Origin: CAYNHQ01 sp964397255
GTDB taxonomy: Bacteria > Bdellovibrionota_G > JALEGL01 > DATDPG01
Direction of reading: 5' to 3'
DNA: 64,000 nt
Assembly: GCA_964397255.1 (NCBI GenBank)
Contig: CAYNHQ010000006.1
Span: forward strand, 1 to 64,000
The position numbers and the translations under genes are program-made. The number at the start of each line of letters is the position of its first letter. Within the stretch, counting starts at the first letter, position 1. The notes beneath the pieces were generated by a model. It did not search any database, had not been told where the DNA came from, and saw only the letters and a list, made by a program, of their open reading frames with translations. This document shows, piece after piece, positions 51,336 through 60,834 of the stretch.

Positions 51336-52523
51336 TTATAAACGAGAATAGAGATTGATCAGTACTTCTTCTTCTGTTTTCCAATTATATTTTGTTTGAT
51401 GTAGGGAAAAAATACGGTTTCTTGTCTCTTCTGAGGGCTTTTCTTTAATGCCTTTCAGTGCATCTACAAGCGAAGCTCTTAAAAAGTCTTTCGTTACAAA
51501 GCCAATTTTTTCTTCCTCGATGATTTTTTTTATTTCGAAAAGTGGAGAAGTAACGATTGAAAGACCACAGGAAATGTATTCAAACAGTTTATTTGGAAGA
51601 GAGTAATAATAGCTCTTGCACTTGTTCGGCAGAAAAATAATGCCGTAGTCAGCGCTGAAGGCAATCTTCGGTATTTGGGAGGGCGGAATTGGAGGATGAT
51701 AGTGAATATTTTTGTATTGGACGGAGATCCGATAAATTTCATCCCGAAGCGGCCCGTCGCCCATAAACACCATATGACGATTTACAAATCCTTCGGTCCA
51801 GAGCTGGGAAAAAGCGGCTAGGATTTCCTCTAGACCTCTGACTCCCTTATTCAAACCCCCCAGGTATAGAAAGATGAGCTCTTGAGGCCCAATTTTGAAC
51901 CGTTCTTGAAAGTAACCGCTTTTTGAAAGGCTTTGAGATCGTTCCGGAAAATTTCGAATCACCGTGGAATGATCCAACCCATATAATCTCTCATACGCGT
52001 CATTAATGGAGGGCGAGACAGTCACTACTTCATCCGCGCAGGAGATAAATTTCTTTTCCAGAAAACTTAAATAGAGCCGTTTTATAGGATGCCCAAGCAA
52101 TCGGGAGGATTCCGTTTGAAATTCATGCGAATCATAAACAATTTTTAACTTAGGATTTTTGGCTTTTAACTTTGCGGCGAAAGGAAGTGGAAGTAAGTCA
52201 TTACAATGAACGATGTCAAAAGAAGGCTGCCGTGAAAAGAGATCGTATAGGGGCGCCATCAAATGGTCATAAATATAACCGACTGATCCACGTCGTAAAA
52301 ATTTGAATCGTGATCGAAAGAAGACCCTGCGAACTATAAACTGATTTACAACCTCGTGCTCCGAAAGATTAGGATCATAGGCACACCAAAGCTCCACATC
52401 GTAACCGGATTGGGCTAGGGTCGTGCATTCTTTGAGTACACGACTATCGTTTGTAAATTCGTTGAACAAAAGGACGAGAACTCTTTTCGATCCGGGTTGA
52501 ATGGCTTGATTTGGCAATGCCAT
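51336..52523 (-). CDS. GT4 family glycosyltransferase, paralogue
   Basis: The 395-residue enzyme parallels the one at 46348-47673: VLVLLFNEFTNDSRVLKEC, IVHCNDLLPLPFA, YDSHEFQTES, YLGGLNKGVRGLEEI and FEYISCGLSIVTSPLFEI. It lacks about 45 residues of the basic loop of its paralogue. It probably makes another linkage of the repeat. It lies 21 bases downstream of the Gmd-like gene on the same strand. Confidence 0.9.
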   Translation of the reverse strand: MALPNQAIQPGSKRVLVLLFNEFTNDSRVLKECTTLAQSGYDVELWCAYDPNLSEHEVVNQFIVRRVFFRSRFKFLRRGSVGYIYDHLMAPLYDLFSRQPSFDIVHCNDLLPLPFAAKLKAKNPKLKIVYDSHEFQTESSRLLGHPIKRLYLSFLEKKFISCADEVVTVSPSINDAYERLYGLDHSTVIRNFPERSQSLSKSGYFQERFKIGPQELIFLYLGGLNKGVRGLEEILAAFSQLWTEGFVNRHMVFMGDGPLRDEIYRISVQYKNIHYHPPIPPSQIPKIAFSADYGIIFLPNKCKSYYYSLPNKLFEYISCGLSIVTSPLFEIKKIIEEEKIGFVTKDFLRASLVDALKGIKEKPSEETRNRIFSLHQTKYNWKTEEEVLINLYSRL

Positions 52524-52544
52524 ACCGTGATTTAGACAACCGAT

Positions 52545-53519
52545 CTATGAAACTTTTCCCGCACGCATCCGGTCCATGTCGGAATGAACCATTGTTTGGA
52601 TTACTTCCTTGAAAGGTACGGTCGGTTTCCATTGGAGGGCCTCAATGGCCTTGGAAGGGTTTCCGACCACGCGGCTTGAATCGAGCGGGCGAATAAGATC
52701 CGAATCGATTTCCACATACTTTTCATAGTTAAGGCCAACCGTATCAAATGCGATTTGAAGCATTTCCCGGACCGAGTGCCCCTCGCCCGTGGCCACCACA
52801 AAATCATCGGGCTTTGGCTGCTGCATCATTTTCCAAACTGCATGCATGAAATCTCCCGCAAATCCCCAATCCCGAATCACATCTAGATTTCCCATTTTTA
52901 GAATTTTCTGTTTACCAAGTGAAATTCGAGCCACTGCCATTGAAATTTTTCGTGAAACAAAAATGGGATCGCGGAATGGGGACTCATGGTTGAATAGAAC
53001 AGCCGAAAGCGCAAATATTCCATAGCGCTCACGGTACAAACGAGTGATGTGATATCCCAAAAGCTTCGCCGCAGCATACGGGCTAAGCGGATAATATTCG
53101 GCTGAAAGAGGATCGCTGAGCGAGTCGCTGATACCAAACATTTCACTACTGGACGGCTGGAAAAATTTGGCTTCGGGGGTTTCCAACCGAATCGCCTCTA
53201 AAAGGCGAATGGGACCCATCCCTGTGGTTTCAATCGTGAGCAACGGCTCCACCCATGATCGGGTGACCACCGACTGAGCCCCCAAATTGTAGATTTCGTT
53301 CGGCTGACTCTTGGCGAGCGCATATCTAAGACTTGGAAAATCCATGAGATCCGCTTCAATAAAATGAATTCGGTCATGAATTTCTTCCAGTCCTTCGCTC
53401 CATTTCGTTTTTGAAGATCGAACCATGCCGAACACTTCATACCCCTGCTCTAAAAGGATTCGGGAGAGATAGGCTCCATCCTGTCCGGTGATGCCAGTAA
53501 TAAGGGCTCGTTTTGTCAT
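52545..53519 (-). CDS. GDP-mannose 4,6-dehydratase-like enzyme
   Basis: The 324-residue SDR starts at 53519 (MTKRALITGITGQDGAYLS). It shows GAQSVVTRSW, PSSSEMFG, SPYAAAKLLGYHIT, FNHESPFRD, FVSRKISMAVA and RDWGFAGDFMHAVWKM. All are Gmd-type. It is shorter and more divergent than the Gmd at 57392-58495 and may produce a different 4-keto-6-deoxy sugar. Nineteen further upstream codons are open but unsupported. Confidence 0.85.
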   Translation of the reverse strand: MTKRALITGITGQDGAYLSRILLEQGYEVFGMVRSSKTKWSEGLEEIHDRIHFIEADLMDFPSLRYALAKSQPNEIYNLGAQSVVTRSWVEPLLTIETTGMGPIRLLEAIRLETPEAKFFQPSSSEMFGISDSLSDPLSAEYYPLSPYAAAKLLGYHITRLYRERYGIFALSAVLFNHESPFRDPIFVSRKISMAVARISLGKQKILKMGNLDVIRDWGFAGDFMHAVWKMMQQPKPDDFVVATGEGHSVREMLQIAFDTVGLNYEKYVEIDSDLIRPLDSSRVVGNPSKAIEALQWKPTVPFKEVIQTMVHSDMDRMRAGKVS

Positions 53520-53585
53520 CTCAAATGCGGGCTTGTAGCGCAAAATGTGGAACAAGACTACGGGAATATAGAGCAACTCAGAGAG

Positions 53586-54560
53586 TCATAAATGAAGCCG
53601 TTTTCTCAGGGACCAAACACGGTAAAACCAAAAACGCAGCGATTTGGGGTCCCACAGCCGTGGGTGGGCCAACAATTCATAGCGGCCACTTTCGATCCTT
53701 TCCGGTTTCTCCATCCATTCAGGCATATCATTATCGCTGAGATATTTAAGGTCCGATAGAATTTTAGAATTGTAGGTATCAAACTCATATACTCCGGCAT
53801 TTAACCAAGATTTTTGGTCGAGGAAGAGCGCGTTGCTCAGAACTTTTTCAAGTGACGTATCTGTTCCATGACCGGCATAGGATTGAACATGCAGTGCTGT
53901 GGCTTTGTTCCATTCTCGGTTATATGTTTTGAGAAGTTCAATCGTTTTGCGGTTGAAATCGTCCAGGCCCAAGGGATCGTGGTTGGTGACAATGATGTCA
54001 CTTCCGTCTCGCATTCTTTTAATTTGATAACTGCTTCGTACAAGCGACTTAAGTTCGGTTAGGGATTTCGACTCCCATGCAGGATGATATGCTGCGATGT
54101 ACATATCGATGGGAGACACATGCGGTTCGATTTCGAACCCCTCCTTCTTCAGATACGAAATCAATTGCAAGTAGTCCTCTCGGTACCTCTTGTAATCTGA
54201 TCGTTCTGATTCAGGTGGCATGTCCAACATCACATAGAACGTCGACGACCGCACGCCCAGAACGCATTTATCAATGTCGCTCATGGCATAAGCTGAAGGA
54301 ATATCGCTATGATGAACATCGTGACGGATCACGAAAAGTTTTTCAGGTAAATTCTTTTTGTCCGCGTTCCCATACGTTTGGAAATTCCAAAATTTATAGT
54401 TTTTGGCTTTAAAAAGTTCGACAAAATCATAATAGAGAGGAAGTTCATTTCGTATTTCGTCTCTCGATGGAGAGCAAGTACTACCCTTTGAATTCTCTCG
54501 GCCGGCACAGGAAAAAAGAAAACAGCAAAAAATCATAAATCCAAGCAGTCGTCGCTTCAT
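53586..54560 (-). CDS. Deacetylase-like lipoprotein, paralogue C
   Basis: The 324-residue product starts at 54560 with a signal peptide and lipobox LFSCAG (Cys at residue 18). It shares FWNFQTYGNADKKNLPEKL, IRHDVHHSDI, YVMLDMPPES, EIEPHVSPIDMYIAA, YAGHGTD, YNSKIL and LAHPRLWDP with the other two paralogues. It is closest to the one at 41237-42181. Its short extra tail (FWFYRVWSLRKRL) is basic. It probably shares an envelope-sugar substrate with them. Confidence 0.78.
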   Translation of the reverse strand: MKRRLLGFMIFCCFLFSCAGRENSKGSTCSPSRDEIRNELPLYYDFVELFKAKNYKFWNFQTYGNADKKNLPEKLFVIRHDVHHSDIPSAYAMSDIDKCVLGVRSSTFYVMLDMPPESERSDYKRYREDYLQLISYLKKEGFEIEPHVSPIDMYIAAYHPAWESKSLTELKSLVRSSYQIKRMRDGSDIIVTNHDPLGLDDFNRKTIELLKTYNREWNKATALHVQSYAGHGTDTSLEKVLSNALFLDQKSWLNAGVYEFDTYNSKILSDLKYLSDNDMPEWMEKPERIESGRYELLAHPRLWDPKSLRFWFYRVWSLRKRLHL

Positions 54561-54645
54561 GATCGGCGCCCTATATATCATAGGGGTTATTTCCAACTTG
54601 GCATTTTGCTCTTTTTACGGTGATATACGCGCCCAGGAATCAATC

Positions 54646-55662
54646 GTGACGAAATTCAAGAAACCATCGATAGCCGTATTAGGTGCAGGATATTGGGGAA
54701 TCAACCTTGTCCGAAATTTTCGCGCACTCGGTGTGTTATCTCTGGTGTGTGATCCGTCTCCTACCGTCCGTGAATCCATGTCAGCAAATATTTCGGATAT
54801 CGCAACCTCCGACAATTTCCAGGACGCGCTAAAGAACCCGGATATTCAAGCGGTCGCAATCGCGACGCCTGCCGCTACCCATTATGAAATTGCCCATGCT
54901 GCTCTGGAGTCAGGAAAAGATGTTTTTGTAGAGAAACCTCTGTCTCTAAAAACGAGTGACGCACAGAAACTGCTTAATTTATCGAAAGAGAAAAAACGAA
55001 TCTTGATGGTGGGTCACTTGCTTCAGTATCATCCCGGTGTCGTAAAACTGAAGGAGCTCGTTCATTCGGGAGAACTGGGATCGGTTGAATATATTTATTC
55101 CAACCGCCTCAATCTCGGAAAAATTCGAAATGAAGAAAACGCCCTTTGGTCATTTGCCCCCCATGATATCTCCGTCATGCTCTGGTTGGTCGGATCGATG
55201 CCGATCCAAGTAAATGCCGTCGGAGGCAGTTATCTTCAACCCAATGTCGCCGATACCACGATTTCAACGTTTGTCTTTAACAACGGTGTGCGAGGTCATA
55301 TATATGTGAGTTGGCTTCATCCCTTTAAAGAGCAACGCCTGGTGGTGGTCGGTTCAAAACGAATGCTCACGTTTGATGACCGTGCGGCAAAGGGACAGAA
55401 ACTGTTTATTTATGAGAAAAAGGTCTCGCTTGTGCGTGGACAATTTGTGGCGGAAAGGCCATTGGGGAGTTCGGTCGTATTTGACGAGGAAATTGAGCCT
55501 CTTCGGGCGGAGTGCGAGCATTTTGCCGAAGCAATCCAGACCCGCAAAATGCCCCGGACGGACGGGGAAGAGGGACTCCGCGTTCTTCGAGTCTTGCAAT
55601 GCTGTGAGCGTTCACTTCAGATGAACGGTCAACCCGTTCAAGTGATGGACTACCGTGACTAA
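54646..55662 (+). CDS. Gfo/Idh/MocA oxidoreductase (WbpB-like)
   Basis: The 338-residue enzyme starts at GTG 54646, with AGGA 8 bases upstream; the 29 earlier codons look like a spurious extension. It has the Rossmann motif AVLGAGYWGINLVRN, DIQAVAIATPAATHYEIA, EKPLSL and the later WLHPFKEQRLVVVG. With the acetyltransferase and aminotransferase that follow, it matches WbpB, which oxidises UDP-N-acetylglucosaminuronate at C3. It overlaps the acetyltransferase by 8 bases. Confidence 0.88.
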   Translation: MTKFKKPSIAVLGAGYWGINLVRNFRALGVLSLVCDPSPTVRESMSANISDIATSDNFQDALKNPDIQAVAIATPAATHYEIAHAALESGKDVFVEKPLSLKTSDAQKLLNLSKEKKRILMVGHLLQYHPGVVKLKELVHSGELGSVEYIYSNRLNLGKIRNEENALWSFAPHDISVMLWLVGSMPIQVNAVGGSYLQPNVADTTISTFVFNNGVRGHIYVSWLHPFKEQRLVVVGSKRMLTFDDRAAKGQKLFIYEKKVSLVRGQFVAERPLGSSVVFDEEIEPLRAECEHFAEAIQTRKMPRTDGEEGLRVLRVLQCCERSLQMNGQPVQVMDYRD

Positions 55663-56239
55663 GAAAAAAAACGACTCCTTTTTCGCTCATGAATCATCTT
55701 ATGTGGATGAGGGAGTGACCATTGGAAAGGAAACAAAGATCTGGCATTTTTGCCATTTGTTATCCGGAGTGACCGTGGGAGAAAAATGCAGCATCGGCCA
55801 AAATGTCGTTATTGGCCCGAACGTTCATATCGGGAATCGTGTGAAAATTCAGAATAATGTCTCTGTTTACGAAGGGGTAATTCTGGATGATGACGTGTTT
55901 TGCGGCCCATCGATGGTATTTACAAATGTCATTAATCCGCGAAGCCATATCGTCCGAAAGCATGAGTACAAAACGACTCATGTTCATCGAGGAGCAACCA
56001 TAGGCGCCAATGCGACAATCGTCTGCGGCTGCACATTGGGCGAATATTCATTTGTGGGTGCCGGCGCCGTGGTGACACGAGATGTCCCGGCCTTTGCACT
56101 GGTATATGGGAACCCTGCCAAACAGCAGGGTTGGATCTGCCGTTGCGGAACAAAATTGGAGGCCCTTAAAGGCCACATGACATGCACCGTGTGCCAAACA
56201 GCCTATCTCCTAGGAGAACATGGATTGGAGCTCGCATGA
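55655..56239 (+). CDS. N-acetyltransferase, WbpD-like, with zinc-ribbon tail
   Basis: The 194-residue hexapeptide-repeat enzyme has a left-handed helix (KIWHFCHLLSGV, CSIGQNVVIG, VKIQNNVSVYEGV, ATIGANATIVCGCTLG, FVGAGAVVTRDV) and cap ALVYGNPAKQQGW. Two CxxC pairs (CRCG and CTVC) form a zinc-ribbon-like tail, a feature of WbpD/WlbB. It should acetylate the 3-amino group made by the next enzyme. Starts GTG. Confidence 0.88.
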   Translation: MTKKKNDSFFAHESSYVDEGVTIGKETKIWHFCHLLSGVTVGEKCSIGQNVVIGPNVHIGNRVKIQNNVSVYEGVILDDDVFCGPSMVFTNVINPRSHIVRKHEYKTTHVHRGATIGANATIVCGCTLGEYSFVGAGAVVTRDVPAFALVYGNPAKQQGWICRCGTKLEALKGHMTCTVCQTAYLLGEHGLELA

Positions 56240-57354
56240 CGAACGAAGTACCTCTGCTCGATCTACACGCACAGTTCCGGACGATTGAGCCGGAAATTCG
56301 GAAGGCCATCGATGCCGTTTTGGCCTCACAACGTTTTATTCTCGGGCCTGAAGTCGAATCGCTCGAAAAAGAATGCGCGGATTATGTTTCTTGTAAGTAT
56401 GGAATTGCCGTTTCTTCAGGAAGTGACGCGCTCCTGGTCGCTTTGATGGCCCTCGGCATAAAAGAAGGGGATGAAATTATCACGTCTCCTCACACTTTTT
56501 TTGCGACGGCAGGCGCTATCGCGCGATTGGGTGCAAAGCCTGTTTTCTGCGATATTGAACTTCAAACCTACAATCTGGATCCGACGCAAGTGAAGTCGAA
56601 GGTGACATCCCGAACAAAGGCTTTTCTTCCGGTTGATCTTTTTGGACAATCGGCGGATTTGGCCCCCTTGGTCGAGCTTTCACAAGCTCACTCCATTCCG
56701 ATCATCGAAGACGCCGCCCAAGCGATTGGAACCGAATATCAGGGAAAGCGGGTGGGATCGTTTGGTCAGATTTCGTGTTTCAGCTTCTTTCCTTCCAAGA
56801 ACCTGGGAGCCATGGGAGATGCGGGTTTGGTAACCACTCATGATGCCGCTCTCGCGGAAAAACTTCGGGTTTTGCGGTCGCACGGCTCAAAACCAAAATA
56901 CTTTCATAAATACATTGGTGGAAATTTCCGCATGGATGCTCTGCAAGCGGCCATCCTTCGCGTAAAACTCCGCCACCTCGAAAGTTGGACCTCTGCAAGA
57001 CAAAAAAATGCGGACAGATATGACCATTTATTCCGAGATGCTGGATTGGAAGAGGTCGTTGTTCCTTGGCGACGCCCCAAAGACCGCCATATTTTCAATC
57101 AATATGTATTGCGTGTCCCGAGGCGCGATGAATTAAAGAAATTTCTCGCTGACAAAGGAATACAAACGGAAATTTACTACCCCCTGCCGATGCATTTGCA
57201 GGAATGCTTCGCTTATCTCGGGCACAAAAAGGGAGATTTCCCGAAATCCGAGGAAGCCGCCAACCATTCCATTGCCATTCCGATTTTCCCTGAGTTGACC
57301 TCCGCGCAACAAGAAATGGTGGTCTCCGCCATCCGATCGTTTTATCGGTCGTAA
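56236..57354 (+). CDS. DegT/DnrJ/EryC1/StrS aminotransferase (WbpE-like)
   Basis: The 372-residue PLP enzyme starts at 56236, overlapping the acetyltransferase stop in ATGA. Features are GSDALLVALMAL, the DLFGQSADLAP loop, EDAAQAIGT and the PLP lysine in CFSFFPSKNLGAMGDAG. It transfers an amino group to the 3-keto sugar and completes the WbpB-WbpE-WbpD trio. Preserved length suggests function. Confidence 0.92.
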   Translation: MTNEVPLLDLHAQFRTIEPEIRKAIDAVLASQRFILGPEVESLEKECADYVSCKYGIAVSSGSDALLVALMALGIKEGDEIITSPHTFFATAGAIARLGAKPVFCDIELQTYNLDPTQVKSKVTSRTKAFLPVDLFGQSADLAPLVELSQAHSIPIIEDAAQAIGTEYQGKRVGSFGQISCFSFFPSKNLGAMGDAGLVTTHDAALAEKLRVLRSHGSKPKYFHKYIGGNFRMDALQAAILRVKLRHLESWTSARQKNADRYDHLFRDAGLEEVVVPWRRPKDRHIFNQYVLRVPRRDELKKFLADKGIQTEIYYPLPMHLQECFAYLGHKKGDFPKSEEAANHSIAIPIFPELTSAQQEMVVSAIRSFYRS

Positions 57355-57391
57355 GTTGGCAGGTCGCCTTCAACGATCTATAACATCCGGC

Positions 57392-58495
57392 ATGAAACCA
57401 AAAGTGGCCCTTATATCCGGGGCAACGGGCCAAGATGGGGCCTATCTTTCGAAACTTCTCCTGGATAAAGGTTACGTCGTTCACGGAATCAAACGACGCG
57501 CGAGTTCATTCAATACGCAAAGGGTCGATCCTATGTACGTGGATCCTCATCGCTCGGATGCAAAATTTTTTCTTCATTATGGAGATGTCACCGATAGCAC
57601 CAACATCCTACGCGTTGTTCAACACATTCAGCCGGACGAAATCTATAATTTAGCGGCGCAAAGCCATGTACTAGTCAGTTTTGAAACCCCTGAATACACG
57701 GCCAATGCGGATGCACTGGGCGCTCTTCGGTTTCTTGAAGCCATTCGCTGTTTGGACATGGGAAAAAAGACTCGTTTTTATCAAGCCTCCACGAGCGAAC
57801 TCTTTGGAAAGGTTCAGTCGGTTCCCCAAGATGAAAAGACCCCCTTTTATCCTCGGAGCCCTTACGGCGCCGCGAAACTTTATGCTTTCTGGATCACCGT
57901 AAACTACCGAGAAGCTTATGGACTTCATGCGACCAATGGAATTCTTTTCAACCATGAAAGTCCTCTTCGAGGTGAAACATTTGTCACACGGAAGATCACA
58001 CGAGCCGTCGCGAATATTTCGCTCGGCCTGGAAGAATGCCTCTTTCTCGGGAACCTCGATGCGGAGCGCGATTGGGGGCATGCGTGCGAGTATGTGGAGG
58101 GAATGTGGCGAATCGTTCAGCAATCGGAGCCCGACGATTTTGTCCTCGCAACGAATCGATCGACGTCCGTCCGTGATTTCGCCCGGATGGCGTTTTCGTT
58201 TGCGGGAATCGAAGTCGAATTTTCCGGAAAAGGAAAAGAAGAGGTCGGGAAAAACAAAAAGACAGGAAAAACGATTTTACGTGTCGATCCCACTTATTTC
58301 CGCCCTACGGAAGTGGACCGTTTGATCGGAAATCCACGAAAGGCAAAGGAGAAATTAGGATGGGAAGCAAAAATCAGCGTGGAGGACTTGTGCCGCGAAA
58401 TGGTGGAAAGCGATCTCTATCGTGCTCGGCAAGAGATCGCCCGAAAAACGGGCGGCCAAAAAATGGTGGAAGAGTTGGTCCATCAATCGAGATAG
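57392..58495 (+). CDS. gmd: GDP-mannose 4,6-dehydratase
   Basis: This is a canonical 367-residue Gmd with ISGATGQDGAYLSK, IKRRASSFNTQRVD, NLAAQSHVLVSFETPEYTA, QASTSELFGKVQ, SPYGAAKLYAFWI and FNHESPLRGETFVTRKIT. It makes GDP-4-keto-6-deoxymannose, the precursor of GDP-fucose. The start at 57392 is 37 bases after the previous stop. The fcl gene follows by only five bases. Confidence 0.95.
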   Translation: MKPKVALISGATGQDGAYLSKLLLDKGYVVHGIKRRASSFNTQRVDPMYVDPHRSDAKFFLHYGDVTDSTNILRVVQHIQPDEIYNLAAQSHVLVSFETPEYTANADALGALRFLEAIRCLDMGKKTRFYQASTSELFGKVQSVPQDEKTPFYPRSPYGAAKLYAFWITVNYREAYGLHATNGILFNHESPLRGETFVTRKITRAVANISLGLEECLFLGNLDAERDWGHACEYVEGMWRIVQQSEPDDFVLATNRSTSVRDFARMAFSFAGIEVEFSGKGKEEVGKNKKTGKTILRVDPTYFRPTEVDRLIGNPRKAKEKLGWEAKISVEDLCREMVESDLYRARQEIARKTGGQKMVEELVHQSR

Positions 58496-58500
58496 CCCTT

Positions 58501-59481
58501 TTGGCCCTTCTCTCGAAATCACACAAAATCTTTGTGGCGGGCCACCGTGGACTCGTGGGAAGCGCAATTCTGGAAACACTCCAAGGCCGCGGTTACCAAA
58601 ATTTGGTGTTTCGAACACGCTCTGAACTCGATCTCCTCGACCAAAAAGCGGTAAAGCATTTTTATGAACAAGAATGTCTCGACATCGTTTTTGTCGCTGC
58701 CGCAAAGGTGGGAGGAATTGCAGCCAACGCCAGATTTCGAGCGGACTTCATTCGAGAAAATCTGGCCATTCAAGACCATTTGATCTGGGGCGCTCACGAA
58801 GCAAACGTGGGTAGGCTGATTTTCCTCGGGAGCAGCTGTATTTATCCCCGAAACGCCCCCCAACCCATGACTGAAAGCGCTCTTCTTACAAGCCCGCTGG
58901 AATATACGAATCGGCCCTACGCGATCGCCAAGATTGCCGGACTTGAGTTGGTTGAGAGCTTGCGAAAACAATATGGCCGAGATTATTTTTCGGTCATGCC
59001 CACGAATATCTACGGACCCAGGGATACGTATCATTCAGAAAACGCCCACGTACTTCCCGCTTTAATTGAACGATTTTGGAGGGCTAAAAAAGAAGGGCAG
59101 AACTCCGTTGCGATTTGGGGAACGGGAAAGCCGCTTAGAGAATTTATCTATTCTCTCGACTGTGCCGATGCGATCGTCTTTTTAGCGGAGACGATGTCCG
59201 ACAAGGATTTGACGAAATCCCCAATGGGCGAAGCGGGGTGGTCGCATGTGAATGTCGGCAGTGGTCAGGAAATCTCCATCGGAGATTTGGGGAAACTGAT
59301 CGCCCGCCTCATCGGTTATGGCGGAAACATCACATTTGATTCGACGAAACCGGATGGCAGCCCACGAAAACTTCTGGATAGTTCGTTCCTGCACCAAATG
59401 GGCTGGAAGGCCAAGACATCACTGGAGGATGGAATTCGGCAAAGCATCGCTTGGTTTGAAACGAATGCGACGAATTCTTAA
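58501..59481 (+). CDS. fcl: GDP-L-fucose synthase
   Basis: This enzyme makes GDP-L-fucose from the product of Gmd (epimerisation and reduction). The 326-residue SDR shows VAGHRGLVGSAI, GSSCIYPRNAPQPM, YAIAKIAGLELVES and TNIYGPRDTYH. Its start is uncertain: a TTG at 58501, five bases after gmd, fits, but no ribosome binding site is obvious. The frame is open further upstream inside gmd, in a different phase. It overlaps the convergent ugd gene by four bases. Confidence 0.92.
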   Translation: MALLSKSHKIFVAGHRGLVGSAILETLQGRGYQNLVFRTRSELDLLDQKAVKHFYEQECLDIVFVAAAKVGGIAANARFRADFIRENLAIQDHLIWGAHEANVGRLIFLGSSCIYPRNAPQPMTESALLTSPLEYTNRPYAIAKIAGLELVESLRKQYGRDYFSVMPTNIYGPRDTYHSENAHVLPALIERFWRAKKEGQNSVAIWGTGKPLREFIYSLDCADAIVFLAETMSDKDLTKSPMGEAGWSHVNVGSGQEISIGDLGKLIARLIGYGGNITFDSTKPDGSPRKLLDSSFLHQMGWKAKTSLEDGIRQSIAWFETNATNS

Positions 59482-60794
59482 ACCATGGAGCGACCAATTG
59501 AGACATAAGTAAAGTCGAGTTTTGAAAGCAGCGTTGGGTCATAAAGATTACGGCCATCAAAAATTAGAGGCTTTTTCAGTAGAGATTTAATCTTCGTAAA
59601 ATCGGGATGCCGAAATTGATTCCATTCCGTGCACAATACCAGCCCCTCAGCTCCTGATATTGCATCATACGCTGAAGAAGCATACGTGAGCTTCGCCCCA
59701 TAAATGGCCTGCACATTCGCCATGGCGGCGGGATCGTAGACCGACAATTGCCCCCCCAGAGCGAGAAGTCCATCTACAATAGTCAGCGCGGGTGACTCGC
59801 GAATGTCGTCCGTTTTTGCCTTAAAAGAGAGCCCCCAGATTCCGAATTTTTTCCCCTTGACCCCATTCGCTCCGCCAAACTGTTTTGCAATCTTGGAAAT
59901 GAATTCCTTTCCTTGGATCTCATTGACTTCGAGCGTCGATTGAAGAAGACCGGGGTCCATCCCTTCTTCCTTTGCGACCGCGATTAATGCGCGCACATCT
60001 TTTGGAAAACAGGAACCTCCAAATCCGATGCTTGGAAATAAGTAGTGAGACCCGATTCTCTGGTCGGCACCGATCGCATTGCGTACTTTTCCGATGTCCG
60101 CCCCCACTCTTTCACAAAGCATGGCCATTTCGTTGATGAAGGATATCCGCATCGCCAGGTACGCATTGGCAGCGTATTTCGTCATTTCGGCAGAGCGAAC
60201 ATCCATGAGCAAAATCGGATTTCCTGTTCTGACAAAGGGAGCATAGAGTTCGCGAAAAAGGTCGGCCACTTTTTCCAGCTGTGTGGCGCCTACCACCACA
60301 CGATCCGGCATGAGACAATCTTGGACGGCCGTTCCTTCACGTAAAAACTCGGGGTTCGAAACATTCTCAATATCGGATCGTTTTTTTTGGTCCAATCTCT
60401 TTCGAATTTGGTCGCCCGTTCCAATCGGCACCGTGCTCTTCGCTGCAAGAACGGTTCCCTTCTTCGCATTCTCGACGATACTATCTGTGGCGGCAAAAAC
60501 AGCCGTAAGGTCAGCCGATCCATCCGCATTCGAGGGAGTCCCCACGCAAATAAATATGCAGTCGGCATCGGACAATGCCTCTTTTGCGTTGGCCGTGAAT
60601 CGAAGTCGAGATTCTGACACATTTCGCCCGACGAGCTCGGACAATCCGGGCTCAAAAAAGGGAATCTCCCCTTTTGTCAAACGCGCGACTTTGGTCGTAT
60701 CAATATCGAGTGAAACCACGTCATTTCCGGTTTCGGCGAAACAAGCACCCGTAACTAGCCCCACATATCCCGTTCCCATCACTGCGATTTTCAT
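59478..60794 (-). CDS. ugd: UDP-glucose 6-dehydrogenase
   Basis: The 438-residue enzyme oxidises UDP-glucose to UDP-glucuronate. It shows the NAD motif VMGTGYVGLVTGACFA, the catalytic Cys region GFGGSCFPKDV, CVGTPSNADGSAD and LREGTAVQDCLMPDR. These are UDP-glucose-type rather than WbpA (UDP-GlcNAc) signatures, so the first enzyme of the Wbp pathway is not supplied by this gene. Start at 60794 with GGAGAG 6 bases upstream. Confidence 0.94.
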   Translation of the reverse strand: MKIAVMGTGYVGLVTGACFAETGNDVVSLDIDTTKVARLTKGEIPFFEPGLSELVGRNVSESRLRFTANAKEALSDADCIFICVGTPSNADGSADLTAVFAATDSIVENAKKGTVLAAKSTVPIGTGDQIRKRLDQKKRSDIENVSNPEFLREGTAVQDCLMPDRVVVGATQLEKVADLFRELYAPFVRTGNPILLMDVRSAEMTKYAANAYLAMRISFINEMAMLCERVGADIGKVRNAIGADQRIGSHYLFPSIGFGGSCFPKDVRALIAVAKEEGMDPGLLQSTLEVNEIQGKEFISKIAKQFGGANGVKGKKFGIWGLSFKAKTDDIRESPALTIVDGLLALGGQLSVYDPAAMANVQAIYGAKLTYASSAYDAISGAEGLVLCTEWNQFRHPDFTKIKSLLKKPLIFDGRNLYDPTLLSKLDFTYVSIGRSMV

Positions 60795-60834
60795 TTTTCT
60801 CTCCGGGGGGAATATTATCGGATAGCATAGACAC

